From an uncultured Ilumatobacter sp. (lineage in GTDB: Bacteria > Actinomycetota > Acidimicrobiia > Acidimicrobiales > Ilumatobacteraceae), in contig CALCXK010000069.1 in NCBI GenBank assembly GCA_937905835.1, positions 1 through 64,000 of the forward strand: DNA of 64,000 nucleotides, given 5' to 3'. Position 1 is the first letter of the stretch. Each line of letters opens with the position of its first letter. The notes under the pieces are model-generated. The model was not told where the DNA came from. It worked only from the letters and a program-made list of their open reading frames with translations, and searched no databases. The position numbers were made by a program, and so were the translations under genes. Shown here piece by piece: positions 15,989 through 24,253 of this stretch.

Positions 15989-17359
15989 CTACTCGGTGAC
16001 GGTGACGTTGGCAACCATGTCAGGGTGCAGCGTGCAGAACAAGCTGTAGCTACCAGGATTGTCGAAGGTGAGCTCGAAGTTGCTGCCGGGTGTCAGTAGG
16101 CCGGAGTCGAAGTCGGCAAGTGACGGAGCGTCAGGGGTGCCTGCGGAGACCGTGTGCGGCACGCTGTCGACGTTGTTGAAGAACAGCGGTTGACCGGTCT
16201 TCACCGTGAGGTTGCCGCCGTACAGAAAGTCGGCGATCACTGACTGTTTGGCGCCTTCAGGAAAGTCGGAGCCCTGAACGAGCCGACTCTCTTGGATCAG
16301 TGCCGGGTCGATGATCGGCTGGATCGACGAGTTCCACATGCCGAACACGCCGAGTTGGTTGTCGAAGTCGTCAGCAACCCACGCATGCAACATCCAGCCG
16401 AGGGATGCCGAGAAGTTGCCGCCAGCTTTTTCGCACTCGGACTTGGGCACGAACGTGTCTCGACCCCGCTCTGCGCCGCGGCACAGGTTGTAGTGGATGT
16501 GCCAGTTGTCGAGCGGTCCGACGAAGGTCTCGGGGTGACTGTTGCCGATGATCTCGGGCGGGATGATGAATGCCGTGCCCACCAGCACGAGCGGTTTGCC
16601 GTTCCAGGCGCCGTTCTCGCAGAACCCGAGCGGGCCGTTCGGCATGGAGCCGTCGGCCAGGGCATACAGCAGAATCTCAGGCTCGCCGGGGTCGAACCCA
16701 TTGAGGATTGATTCGACCTTGTAGAAGTGCGAACCCATGTTTGCCGTCTGGGTGCGGTCACTGATGTAGCCCTCGGCGCACGCCGTGTTCACGTCCCTGT
16801 GGGCTTCGGCGAAGGCGTTCAGCTCGTCGAGTTGCGCAACGAGTTGGTCGAGTTCGTCGGCCGTCATCTGGAGGTCGTCGGGGACGGCTTCGCCACTCGC
16901 TGCAAGCGCCTTGAGTTCTTGGCGGGAGCAGGTGCGTACTTCGTCTTGGCATCGGACTGCGCCGACGATGGGGCCCTCGACGAGCGATGGCACGACGCCT
17001 TCGGAGTGCTCTCGGAAGACGTAGCGGGAGTAGCCGGGGGCGCCTCCGGCCTGGAAGGTGAGGCCCCGCGGGAACTGGATGTCGGCGCCCACCTGGTCGA
17101 ACGCAGCGGCCTGGGCGATGTACTCGTTGACCTGTTCGATGGTTTGTACTTCAACGGGATCAATCGTCGTGGTGGTGTCGATTGGCGCTGTGGCCGGTGG
17201 TTCGGTTGAGGAGGGCGCATCGGTGGGTGGGTTCGTCGCCGGAGCTGTTGCTGACGGCGGCTCGGTTGCGCCAGTCGATACTTCCTGAGCGCTTGCCGAG
17301 CAGGCCGCGATCGCCAGTGCAGCCGCGATCAATGGCGCAGTCATCTTCATTCGTTGCAT
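15989..17359 (-). CDS. Exported lipoprotein with C-terminal cupredoxin domain
   Basis: A 456-residue protein that begins with a lipoprotein signal (LIAAALAIAAC lipobox, cleavage before Cys near residue 20), followed by a Thr/Pro/Ser-rich linker (about 25-65). The middle 300 residues hold no domain I recognise; it is Cys-containing, with paired cysteines such as CQDEVRTC. The last 80 residues are a plastocyanin-like domain: VPHTVSAG supplies one His and CTLHPDM the Cys, His and Met of a type 1 copper site. It is probably tethered to the outer face of the membrane and may carry electrons or bind copper. ATG 17359 is preceded by a GGGGTG sequence. The gene is divergent from queF, 54 bases away. 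Confidence 0.8.
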   Translation of the reverse strand: MQRMKMTAPLIAAALAIAACSASAQEVSTGATEPPSATAPATNPPTDAPSSTEPPATAPIDTTTTIDPVEVQTIEQVNEYIAQAAAFDQVGADIQFPRGLTFQAGGAPGYSRYVFREHSEGVVPSLVEGPIVGAVRCQDEVRTCSRQELKALAASGEAVPDDLQMTADELDQLVAQLDELNAFAEAHRDVNTACAEGYISDRTQTANMGSHFYKVESILNGFDPGEPEILLYALADGSMPNGPLGFCENGAWNGKPLVLVGTAFIIPPEIIGNSHPETFVGPLDNWHIHYNLCRGAERGRDTFVPKSECEKAGGNFSASLGWMLHAWVADDFDNQLGVFGMWNSSIQPIIDPALIQESRLVQGSDFPEGAKQSVIADFLYGGNLTVKTGQPLFFNNVDSVPHTVSAGTPDAPSLADFDSGLLTPGSNFELTFDNPGSYSLFCTLHPDMVANVTVTE

Positions 17360-17413
17360 GTGGCACACCCCAAGTCGTTCGGCCTGTCTTGGCCCGAGAG
17401 TAGCCTCGCAGCC

Positions 17414-17785
17414 ATGGAACTCACTGTGCTGGGCAATATTGTTCGTCATGCGATCGATCACGTCGAGGTGTTCCCCGCACCGAAGAACATCTCGTCGGTG
17501 ACCTTGACGAATGAAGAACTCTGCTCGATGTGTCCGGTTACCGAGCAGCCGGACCTCTCCGATGTCGTGATCGAATACGTTCCTGGAGAGTGGTGCGTCG
17601 AGTCGAAGAGCCTCAAGCTCTACCTGTGGGGTTTTCGCGACCGGGCAGTCTTTGCTGAGGCACTCGCCGCCGAGATTGCCGGCGAAATCATGACCACGGC
17701 GAAACCGCAGCGCGTCACAGTCACCCTGACGCAGCGACCACGGGGTGGCATCGAAGTGCGCGCGGTGAGCGAACTGACCGCCTGA
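17414..17785 (+). CDS. queF: preQ0 reductase QueF (7-cyano-7-deazaguanine reductase, unimodular)
   Basis: Reduces preQ0 to preQ1 with NADPH in queuosine synthesis. The 123-residue protein is of the short, B. subtilis type. The catalytic Cys lies in MCPVTEQPD (near residue 39), with the acid Asp a few residues on, and the NADPH motif ESKSLKLYLWGFRD follows near 63-76. ATG 17414 gives the full domain. It is convergent with the BMP lipoprotein gene, 3 bases apart. No queC, queD, queE, queG or tgt is in the window, so it stands alone here. Confidence 0.92.
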   Translation: MELTVLGNIVRHAIDHVEVFPAPKNISSVTLTNEELCSMCPVTEQPDLSDVVIEYVPGEWCVESKSLKLYLWGFRDRAVFAEALAAEIAGEIMTTAKPQRVTVTLTQRPRGGIEVRAVSELTA

Positions 17786-17788
17786 AAT

Positions 17789-18937
17789 TCAGCGGGTGGT
17801 TACGTTTCCGGCCATGACTTCGGAGCGCAGTTCGTTGAGTTGCTCGCGCAACCCTTCGGAGATGGCGTTGCCTTGCTCGTGGAATGGCGCGATGTCGACC
17901 GCACCGTTTTCGAGCGTGCCGACGAACTGTCCGCCAATTTCTCTGAGGATGATCGACCGTTCGACTGCCTCAACAATTGCCACGTCGAAGTTCTTGATGA
18001 CCGAGGTCAGGTAGACCGATCTGGCAATCGGGTTCGCTTTGAAGAGGTCGTTGTCGATGCCGATGATCCGAACCGACTCGGCTGACGCGAGGGCCACCTC
18101 CGCCGAGCCGAGCCCGACGTCGCCGGCAACCGGAAAGATAGTGTCGGCTCCTTGCGCGACGAAGTCGATCGCGATGTCCGCTCCGACCTTGGGGTCATCG
18201 AGGCTGCCAACGAATCGTCCGTTGGTGCCGTCCCAGCCGAGGACCTCCACGCTGGTCCCGGCCTCGCGGTTGTAGAAGGAGACGCCTGTGATGAACCCAT
18301 CCATTGTCCGCGTGAACGGTTCGATGTTGAGACCCGCATACGTGGCAACCACACCGGTCTTGGTGGTGGCGCCCGCCAGGTATCCGGCCAGGAACGCTGG
18401 CTCGGTGGCATTGAACGTCAGCTCCATCATGTTGTCGATCCGATTGGGATAGTCGTAGTCGACGATTGCGAAGCGTTGATCGATGTGGTTGTTGGCTGCG
18501 ACTTCTGCAGCATTGGCAAGGCGGACGCTCGATGCAACGATCAGTGAGCATCCGTCGTCGACGAATCCATCGAAGCTCGCTCCGTAGTCGGCCTCGGTTG
18601 CCGGTTCGGTGAAGGCGGCAGTGACGCCGAACTGAGCAGCGGCGCGCGTCGTGCCGGTAACAACCGATCGGTTCTGCAGGCTGGTCGGGTCGACGTCGAG
18701 CACCACGCAGACCGATCCGGCACCGGGTGTCGTCGGCGTACCGCCGCCGAGAGTGAGCATGTTCTCTGCCAGGTTTTCGGTCACCGACGGAGTCGTCGTG
18801 CTGTCGTCGAGTTCGGCATCGCCGTCTGGGTCGACCGAGCCGGCACCGTTGATCGTTGTCTCGGTGCCATCACTGCCGTCGGTGTTGCACGCGCTGAGGA
18901 GCACGCTGGCTGCGATGCCGAGAACGCACAACTTCAT
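17789..18937 (-). CDS. BMP-family substrate-binding lipoprotein (orphan)
   Basis: A 382-residue lipoprotein: signal MKLCVLGIAASVLLSAC with the lipobox Cys at 17, an acidic Ser/Thr linker to about 65, then a periplasmic-binding-type BMP domain. Conserved parts include FVDDGCSLIVASSVRLANAA, AFLAGYLAGATTKTG, GWDGTNGRFVG, GADTIFPVAGDVGLG and the ending with VGTLENGAVDIAPF. BMP-domain proteins bind nucleosides or related ligands for ABC import. No ATPase or permease lies beside it, unlike the paralogue at 56.7 kb, so it may share that transporter or act as a sensor. ATG 18937 gives the lipoprotein signal directly. Confidence 0.85.
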   Translation of the reverse strand: MKLCVLGIAASVLLSACNTDGSDGTETTINGAGSVDPDGDAELDDSTTTPSVTENLAENMLTLGGGTPTTPGAGSVCVVLDVDPTSLQNRSVVTGTTRAAAQFGVTAAFTEPATEADYGASFDGFVDDGCSLIVASSVRLANAAEVAANNHIDQRFAIVDYDYPNRIDNMMELTFNATEPAFLAGYLAGATTKTGVVATYAGLNIEPFTRTMDGFITGVSFYNREAGTSVEVLGWDGTNGRFVGSLDDPKVGADIAIDFVAQGADTIFPVAGDVGLGSAEVALASAESVRIIGIDNDLFKANPIARSVYLTSVIKNFDVAIVEAVERSIILREIGGQFVGTLENGAVDIAPFHEQGNAISEGLREQLNELRSEVMAGNVTTR

Positions 18938-19127
18938 TGTCGAGATCACGTTCGGGCTGTCTCCGTGTTCGCAGGGGACTGAGAAATGGCTGATCTGCAT
19001 CTCGGAACAGTCAATGCAGACTGTCGCTCGATGCAACACGGGATGATACCGCTCGCGGCCGGAGCGCGATCGGTTGCTGCGGGTATGGCTCGGCGCCGAC
19101 CGTTCGGGGCCGTATCGTTGCAGTGCC

Positions 19128-20129
19128 ATGTCGATGTCAGCACCAGAATCGAGATGCAGTGCCTGGCAGTTGTTTCTCCGGCGGGTCACCGTCATGTGCG
19201 TGCTGCTTGTCGTGGCGTACAGCGGCGTCAAGGCTGTCGCCGAATACTTCGGTGGTGGCAGCACCGACGCCGGCACGACCGTTCCTGCGCTGAGCACGAT
19301 CGTGCCGACAGGGGCCGTGGTGATCAACACGCTTGCCGGCGAGGCGGAAGTTCCCAACGTTGCAAACATCGAGCAGGCCGAAGATGAGCCGCGGCAAACC
19401 GATCCTCCGGCTACCGAAGTCGAAGCAGTTACGCCTCGCGTCGACGGCCCGCCTACAGCTGACAACCCGGCTCGCGTGTACATCGTTGGCGACAGCGACG
19501 CCGGAACGTTCGGGCCGTACCTTCGGCAGCTCATCGACGGAACGACCGTCGCAACCACGCAGCTCAACTACAAGGTGTCGTCAGGCCTCGCCCGGCCCGA
19601 TTTCTACAACTGGCCGGAAGAACTCGCTGTGGCGCTTCCGGCAGCCGACCCGGACATCATCGTCGCCACGTTCGGCGGCAACGATGCGCAGGGTCTGTCC
19701 GCGTTCCAGGAGGAGCTGGAGTTCGTCATTGGTGATCCGGTGAGCAACGAAGCGGAGTGGAGTGCCGAGTACACGAAGCGAGCCGGCGACGTGATGGATC
19801 TCCTCCTCGAAGGTGGGCGGACCGTCATCTGGGTCGGCATTCCCAACGACGACAATCCCGACGTCACGGCGCGCCTGACCATTCAAGATCGGGCTGCAAA
19901 AGCCGCTGCTGCCGCACGGCCTGGCGTGACCTTCATCGACACCTGGGCTCGATTCTCTGGACGCGACGGAAACTGGGCCGAGTTCGTGATCGACCCTCGT
20001 GATGGCGAAGGCAAAGACGTGCGCGCTGCCGACGGGTTCCATCTCAACGTGAACGGCGCTGAGATCCTCGCACTCGACATCGCTCAGGTCATTCGCGACG
20101 ATCTTCGCGCCCGCGGCGCCAGCATCTGA
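19128..20129 (+). CDS. Membrane-anchored SGNH-hydrolase-like protein (DUF459 type)
   Basis: A 333-residue protein with a basic N-terminus, one membrane segment (about 21-38), an extracytoplasmic linker of about 80 residues and a C-terminal SGNH-hydrolase fold. The four blocks can be seen: VYIVGDSDAGTFG (GDS), FGGNDAQG (the Asn block), WVGIPNDDNPDV, and DGFHLNVNG with the Asp-His pair. The DUF459 family has this topology; members act on exported polymers such as O-acetylated glycans, but the substrate here is unknown. Starts at 19128 and 19134 are both possible. It is divergent from the BMP lipoprotein gene with about 190 bases between; no clear promoter was picked in that gap. Confidence 0.75.
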   Translation: MSMSAPESRCSAWQLFLRRVTVMCVLLVVAYSGVKAVAEYFGGGSTDAGTTVPALSTIVPTGAVVINTLAGEAEVPNVANIEQAEDEPRQTDPPATEVEAVTPRVDGPPTADNPARVYIVGDSDAGTFGPYLRQLIDGTTVATTQLNYKVSSGLARPDFYNWPEELAVALPAADPDIIVATFGGNDAQGLSAFQEELEFVIGDPVSNEAEWSAEYTKRAGDVMDLLLEGGRTVIWVGIPNDDNPDVTARLTIQDRAAKAAAAARPGVTFIDTWARFSGRDGNWAEFVIDPRDGEGKDVRAADGFHLNVNGAEILALDIAQVIRDDLRARGASI

Positions 20130-20133
20130 TCCC

Positions 20134-20176
20134 GCAGTACCGACCGGCGCGGCCCGGCGCCACGCGGTGCTACTGC
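20134..20176. terminator. Hairpin between convergent genes
   Basis: GCAGTA at 20134-20139 pairs with TACTGC at 20171-20176, with an inner CCG/CGG and GC-rich stems within. It spans the gap between the SGNH-like gene and the crotonase gene and includes the latter's stop. Confidence 0.4.
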
Positions 20177-20931
20177 TGTTGGCCGCGTGCCTGGATGGCG
20201 ACTCGTCGTGATTCGATTTGGGCGGGGGAAAAGTGCGTCCGGCTCCACGCTCGACCGTCCCGGGCCTCGGTCTCCCACTGGTCGTCGTCTGTGGCGATCG
20301 CGTGGTAGGTGGAACGGATTTGGCGCACACCGGCCTGCTCGTTGCCGCTGATGTCGTTGGCGAGCTGGCGGGTGAATGGGAGCAGCTCAGCGTGGGCGAC
20401 GACATGGTTGACAAGACCAAAGGCCAGTGCTTCGTCAGCCAGCATGAAGTTGCCCGTGAAGCTCATCTCTCGGGCGCGCCGCACACCAATCGCCTGGGGG
20501 AGCAGCACGGTGAGGCCCCATCCGGGCATCACGCCCACCCGGGCGTGGGTGTCGCCGAACTTGGCGTGTTCGCTCGCCACGAGGAAGTCGCAGTTGAGTG
20601 CGAGTTCGAAGCCGCCCGTGATTGCGACGCCGTTGATCGCGCCGATGATCGGCTTCGTGACGTGCGGGAACGGCCCGCGACCGCGGGAGCCGGTGCCGCC
20701 GAGGTTCCCGCCCGTCGACCCGAGTTCCTTGAGATCGAGGCCAGCGCAGAACGCCGGGTCGGTGCCGGTGAGGACGATGACGTCGACGTCTTCGCTGGCC
20801 TCAGCCTGGCGCAGCCGATCGGGGAGGAGGCGCAGGACGTCACTCGACAGCGCGTTGCGCGCATCAGGCCGGTTCAACGTGATTGTCGCGATCCGTTCGG
20901 AGATGTCGAGCAGGACATGATCCTCAGCCAT
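20170..20931 (-). CDS. Crotonase-superfamily protein (enoyl-CoA hydratase-like)
   Basis: A 253-residue enoyl-CoA hydratase/isomerase-fold protein, cytoplasmic. The oxyanion-hole segments are clear: TDPAFCAGLDLKEL near 61-74 and GAINGVAITGGFELALNCD near 99-117. The glutamate of GGFELAL matches the first catalytic Glu of hydratases, but the second expected Glu (before the PG..GT motif, here THARVGVMPGWG) is not visible, so it may be an isomerase, hydrolase or other crotonase rather than a true hydratase. ATG 20931. Not in an obvious operon. Confidence 0.85.
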   Translation of the reverse strand: MAEDHVLLDISERIATITLNRPDARNALSSDVLRLLPDRLRQAEASEDVDVIVLTGTDPAFCAGLDLKELGSTGGNLGGTGSRGRGPFPHVTKPIIGAINGVAITGGFELALNCDFLVASEHAKFGDTHARVGVMPGWGLTVLLPQAIGVRRAREMSFTGNFMLADEALAFGLVNHVVAHAELLPFTRQLANDISGNEQAGVRQIRSTYHAIATDDDQWETEARDGRAWSRTHFSPAQIESRRVAIQARGQQQ

Positions 20932-21000
20932 TTCTCCATCTTTACCGAGATACAACGTCGGCCCGGCAACGTTGCGACGTATCTGTGTGGAGGGTGTCTC

Positions 21001-21618
21001 TTAGTCGTTGGGTAAGAAGTCGAGGCCGAGGTCGCCGAGCTTCACGAGGGTGGACGCAATCCAGCTTCCGAGCACACCGAAGTGTTCATCAAGGAGCGAG
21101 TTGGTGCCGTCAGCGACCGTCTCGTCGGCCAACTCGTACAAACCCTCGTAGTTGATCTCGATCGCGTGCTCGGTCGGAGGGGGCACAGCAGTGTCGATGT
21201 CGCCGGGGTCCGGGTACCCGACCTCGGCGGTCAAGCCGGCGCGCTCGAGTCGATCGTCCCCGACGAGTGGGCTCTGCTCAGGCACTGTGGCAGAGATCTG
21301 CTTGGGATCTGCTGGGCCGACGAGTTGCTGGACCCGCAGGACAATCTCCATCTCGATCGCTGGGCGTTGCTCGAGGATCTCTTCGAGGCACCACTGCCGA
21401 TATGCGGCCTGGCTCCAGGCCGGCCAGTCGAACGTGATGTGAGCAACGATGCGAGGCGGTTCGCCTTCGCCGGGCAGGCCGTAGCTGGTCTCCCAGGTGA
21501 GATCGCCGGACAGGACATCCGACTGGAAGTGCTCTTCGAATGCTTGGCGTTCGAGAAAGGCCGACTCGAAGGCATCGCGCAGCGCGCTGATGGCGTCGGT
21601 GAACACATGGTCGAGCAT
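21001..21618 (-). CDS. Hypothetical protein
   Basis: A 205-residue soluble, acidic protein that I do not recognise. It starts with a helix (LRDAFESAFLERQAFEEHF), has a compact alpha/beta middle with WETSYGLPGEGEPPRIVAHI and the Trp/Arg-containing SQAAYRQWCLEEIL, and an acidic C-terminal half. No signal peptide, membrane segment or metal motif. Coding is supported by the full-length open frame, an ATG start at 21618 and the fit between the flanking crotonase genes. Confidence 0.65.
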   Translation of the reverse strand: MLDHVFTDAISALRDAFESAFLERQAFEEHFQSDVLSGDLTWETSYGLPGEGEPPRIVAHITFDWPAWSQAAYRQWCLEEILEQRPAIEMEIVLRVQQLVGPADPKQISATVPEQSPLVGDDRLERAGLTAEVGYPDPGDIDTAVPPPTEHAIEINYEGLYELADETVADGTNSLLDEHFGVLGSWIASTLVKLGDLGLDFLPND

Positions 21619-21713
21619 CAGGAGTCAGGCTACGTCGATTCTGACGTTGCCCGATTCGCTACCGCCGCCGCCGGGCCTGCAGTTGAAGGTGGCTGGCATG
21701 CCAAGATCACCAG

Positions 21714-22466
21714 ATGTCCTACGTTCTCACCGACATTGCCGATCGCGTGGCCACCCTCACGCTCAACAACCCAGACGAGCGCAACACCATGACTGCACCA
21801 ATGGTCGAGGAGATCGTTGCTGCCATGGATGCGTTCGAAGCCGACGAGGGCGTGGGCGCCGTCGTGGTCACCGGGACGCCCCCGGCGTTCTGTGCAGGAG
21901 CGAACCTCGGCAACCTCGCCGAGGCGACCGGTGAGAGCCTCGGTGTCATCTACGAGGGGTTTCTGCGGATCGCTCGCTCGCCCCTGCCAACGTTGGCAGC
22001 CGTCAACGGTGCAGCGGTCGGAGCCGGTATGAATCTGGCGCTTGGTTGCGACGTTCGCATCTGCTCGGATCGCGCCAAACTCGACACGCGCTTCCTTCAG
22101 CTCGGGATCCACCCCGGAGGCGGGCACACGTGGATGTTCCGCCGCATCGCTGGCCCGCAAGCTGCGATGGCTGCAGTAATTTACGGACAGGTACTCGACG
22201 GTCAGGAAGCCGAACGAGTCGGTCTCGCCTACAAGTCGGTGCCGGACGAGGATCTGCTCGAGTACGCACACGAGTTCGCGGCCAAAGCTGCATCGGTGCC
22301 GCGCCAGCTTGCGATCGAAGCGAAGCAGACGATCCTCGACATGGTCGACGTTGAAAATCATCCCGACGCTGTGGCGCGCGAACTGATCCCGCAGCTCTGG
22401 AGCACCAAGCAGCCGTGGTTCGCCGAGCGCCTCGAAGCGCTTCAGGCCCGTATCTCAAAGAAGTGA
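21714..22466 (+). CDS. Crotonase-superfamily protein (enoyl-CoA hydratase-like)
   Basis: A 250-residue crotonase-fold protein. It has the CoA/oxyanion segments GTPPAFCAGANLGNLAE near 59-75 and LAAVNGAAVGAGMNLALGCD near 96-115, then GIHPGGGHTWMFRRI. Both catalytic glutamates of true enoyl-CoA hydratases appear replaced (GMNLAL and FLQLGIHPGGG), so the reaction is uncertain; relatives are often annotated simply as enoyl-CoA hydratase. Divergent from the hypothetical gene at 21001-21618, which separates it from the other crotonase gene. Confidence 0.85.
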   Translation: MSYVLTDIADRVATLTLNNPDERNTMTAPMVEEIVAAMDAFEADEGVGAVVVTGTPPAFCAGANLGNLAEATGESLGVIYEGFLRIARSPLPTLAAVNGAAVGAGMNLALGCDVRICSDRAKLDTRFLQLGIHPGGGHTWMFRRIAGPQAAMAAVIYGQVLDGQEAERVGLAYKSVPDEDLLEYAHEFAAKAASVPRQLAIEAKQTILDMVDVENHPDAVARELIPQLWSTKQPWFAERLEALQARISKK

Positions 22467-22572
22467 CTCATCGCGCTCCCGGGCGCCGGTTTTCTCTGCG
22501 CGAATCGGCACACCAGGTGAGTTCTTGATTCACAGAGTGGTCAGAAGTTGCGATCTCGTATCTGCTGACATA

Positions 22573-22702
22573 TGCGCGACAATCGCGCAGAACCGTTACA
22601 CGGATTTCTTCAATGGGACACATGGTTTGCAGTAGCGTGATGTCCGTAAGCAACCGAAACCACAGCGCTGCAGAGCTGTCAAATCGCTGGTGAACACCAG
22701 CG
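22573..22702 (+). promoter_or_regulatory. Structured leader upstream of the small basic protein
   Basis: Within the 272-base gap 22467-22738 two strong hairpins are visible: TGCGCGA/TCGCGCA at 22573-22589 (7 bp, loop CAA), and CGCTGGTG/CACCAGCG at 22685-22702 (8-bp inverted repeat). A near-perfect Shine-Dalgarno AGGAGGT follows at about 22728-22734. Leader or regulatory role is inferred. Confidence 0.4.
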
Positions 22703-22738
22703 GAACGGCAGTGAAACGGCGAAAAGCAGGAGGTAGCA

Positions 22739-23077
22739 ATGAGCCAACGCCACCGGGATCTCGAAATCCCCATGCAGGTCAAGCAAGAGGTTCGAGCGCA
22801 CGCTCATTCAGAGCGGCATCGGATCCACGTGGAGCTGCAGCACGCTGCGAAGGAAATTTCCGGCGGGATCGACCCGGCAGACCTCCACGAGCCGGGTGAG
22901 GCATGGAAGCCCATGCACCACCACGATGCCGAGGTGGCGAAGAGTAAGTTGGCCAAGCACTCTGCACCCAAGCGTCACTGGAAGACCAAGATGTGGAAGC
23001 GCCGCACGGCGATGCGACAAGATCGCGCTGCCGCAATCCGCCAGGCGCGCGACAACTCTGGCCTCGTTATCTACTGA
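22739..23077 (+). CDS. Small basic His/Lys/Arg-rich hypothetical protein
   Basis: A 112-residue protein, very basic and rich in His, Lys, Arg and Ala, with no cysteine and no membrane segment. The N-terminal half is helical and His-rich (HAHSERHRIHVELQHAAKEI), the middle has PMHHHDAEVAKSKLAKH and the C-terminus is strongly cationic (KRHWKTKMWKRRTAMRQ). The composition suggests nucleic-acid or ribosome contact, or metal binding; I recognise no family. The strong AGGAGGT Shine-Dalgarno and a long structured leader support that it is real and well translated. Confidence 0.7.
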   Translation: MSQRHRDLEIPMQVKQEVRAHAHSERHRIHVELQHAAKEISGGIDPADLHEPGEAWKPMHHHDAEVAKSKLAKHSAPKRHWKTKMWKRRTAMRQDRAAAIRQARDNSGLVIY

Positions 23078-23117
23078 ACGTCGTCAACCGACGACGGACT
23101 ATCTGTCGGCGGGCTGA

Positions 23118-23741
23118 TCAACGCAACCAGGCGTTGATCAGTTCGTCGCTGCGGGCATGCCATTCTTCGACTGTCATTCCGTAGCGAATGTGATCTTCCC
23201 ATTTGCCGTTGATTTCAAGGTAGCGCTGGGCGATTCCTTCGTCCCGGATTGCCAGTTTCTCCATGACGCGTCTGCTGTTCGTATTCCGAGGCACGATGCA
23301 GATCTCGATGCGATGCAACTCGAGCGTTTCAAACGCATAGCGAATCAACGCCAAGACTCCTTCGGCCACGTACCCGTGTCCGGCCTGGCGCTGATCGACC
23401 CAGTAGCCAATCGTGCCGGACTGCATGGCACCCCGGACGACGTTGTTTAAGTTGACTTCACCGGCGATCTGGTCATCGATGAACAGGCCGAACTGGTAGG
23501 CGATGCCGACCGACCGGTCGCGGTCACGTTGTGCGCAGCGGGCGCTAAATGCTGACCGCTCGACGGTCGGGTCAGGCAGGCTTGGGTTGCGACGAGGTTC
23601 CCACACAGTGAGCCATTCCTCGTTGTGCGCACGGACCTCGCTCCACGCACGAAAGTCGCCAGCAGCCAGCGGTCGCATCACGATGCGATGGCCGAGGAGG
23701 CGGACGGGCGCAGACGGGCGCGACGGATGCCTCACTGGCAT
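23118..23741 (-). CDS. GNAT N-acetyltransferase (RimJ/RimL type)
   Basis: A 207-residue acetyltransferase resembling ribosomal-protein-alanine N-acetyltransferases. Visible features are RIVMRPLAAGDFRAW, the W.P.R segment, the beta-bulge region GTIGYWVDQRQAGHGYVAEGV that binds acetyl-CoA (QAGHGYVAE) and the C-terminal LELHRIEICIVPRNTNSRRVMEKL with the conserved Asn. In mycobacteria rimJ lies between moeA and glpR; here that slot is empty and this gene lies elsewhere. ATG 23741 overlaps the preceding gene's end by 10 bases, so they are probably cotranscribed. Confidence 0.85.
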   Translation of the reverse strand: MPVRHPSRPSAPVRLLGHRIVMRPLAAGDFRAWSEVRAHNEEWLTVWEPRRNPSLPDPTVERSAFSARCAQRDRDRSVGIAYQFGLFIDDQIAGEVNLNNVVRGAMQSGTIGYWVDQRQAGHGYVAEGVLALIRYAFETLELHRIEICIVPRNTNSRRVMEKLAIRDEGIAQRYLEINGKWEDHIRYGMTVEEWHARSDELINAWLR

Positions 23742-24253
23742 GTCGAAGGTGTGTCGTCGTGGATCTGCATGTCGTCCTGAATGGCCAGGCGGTCGAGGTC
23801 CAATCGTCGCATGATTGCCAGCACGATGCACAGCGTGCCGATGATCGTGTCGACATCGCTGGACGCGAGCCCAGGGTTGTGTAACCGCTCAGCTCTCGGT
23901 TCCGCGACCAGCGTCCGGAAGACCTCGTCTGCATCGGCCCGCTGCAGGTGATAGCCGGTTGGCACGTATTCGTTGCCGAGTTCGACGCGCGCCAATCCGA
24001 CAGCGTGCGGGCCGGTCGCGGTCACTGATGACGCGGCGAGAACCGATGGCGCTGCCACAACGATGTCATCGAAGTAGTCGTGGATGAAACCGAGTGCGTT
24101 GGTGAGGTGCGTCGGAGACGGCTTGTCACGTTGCTCGAGTACGCCATCAAACAAAGACTGCGGGCCAAGGGGAATCGTCCACTCTCCGCTCCCGGTCATC
24201 GAGATGTCGACCTGGTCGTCGCCGATTGCCACGAAGAGCTCACCGGGAGTCAT
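23732..24253 (-). CDS. Truncated Ppx/GppA-like protein (C-terminal half only)
   Basis: A 173-residue protein that lines up by eye with the second ASKHA domain of exopolyphosphatase/GppA. ELFVAIGDDQVDISMTG stands where the family has VVDIGGGSTE; then SGEWTIPLGPQSL for the sugar/phosphate loop, and ERLHNPGLASSDVDTII with MRRLDLDRLAIQD near the end, as in the P..RADVI...LDRL..SD pattern. The N-terminal domain (about 130 residues with DxGTNS) is absent and the glycine-rich phosphate loop is degraded, so phosphatase activity is doubtful. In actinobacteria ppx normally follows DUF501, exactly the neighbour here; ATGA overlap of 4 bases with it. No upstream remnant of the missing half is visible. 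Confidence 0.6.
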   Translation of the reverse strand: MTPGELFVAIGDDQVDISMTGSGEWTIPLGPQSLFDGVLEQRDKPSPTHLTNALGFIHDYFDDIVVAAPSVLAASSVTATGPHAVGLARVELGNEYVPTGYHLQRADADEVFRTLVAEPRAERLHNPGLASSDVDTIIGTLCIVLAIMRRLDLDRLAIQDDMQIHDDTPSTCQ

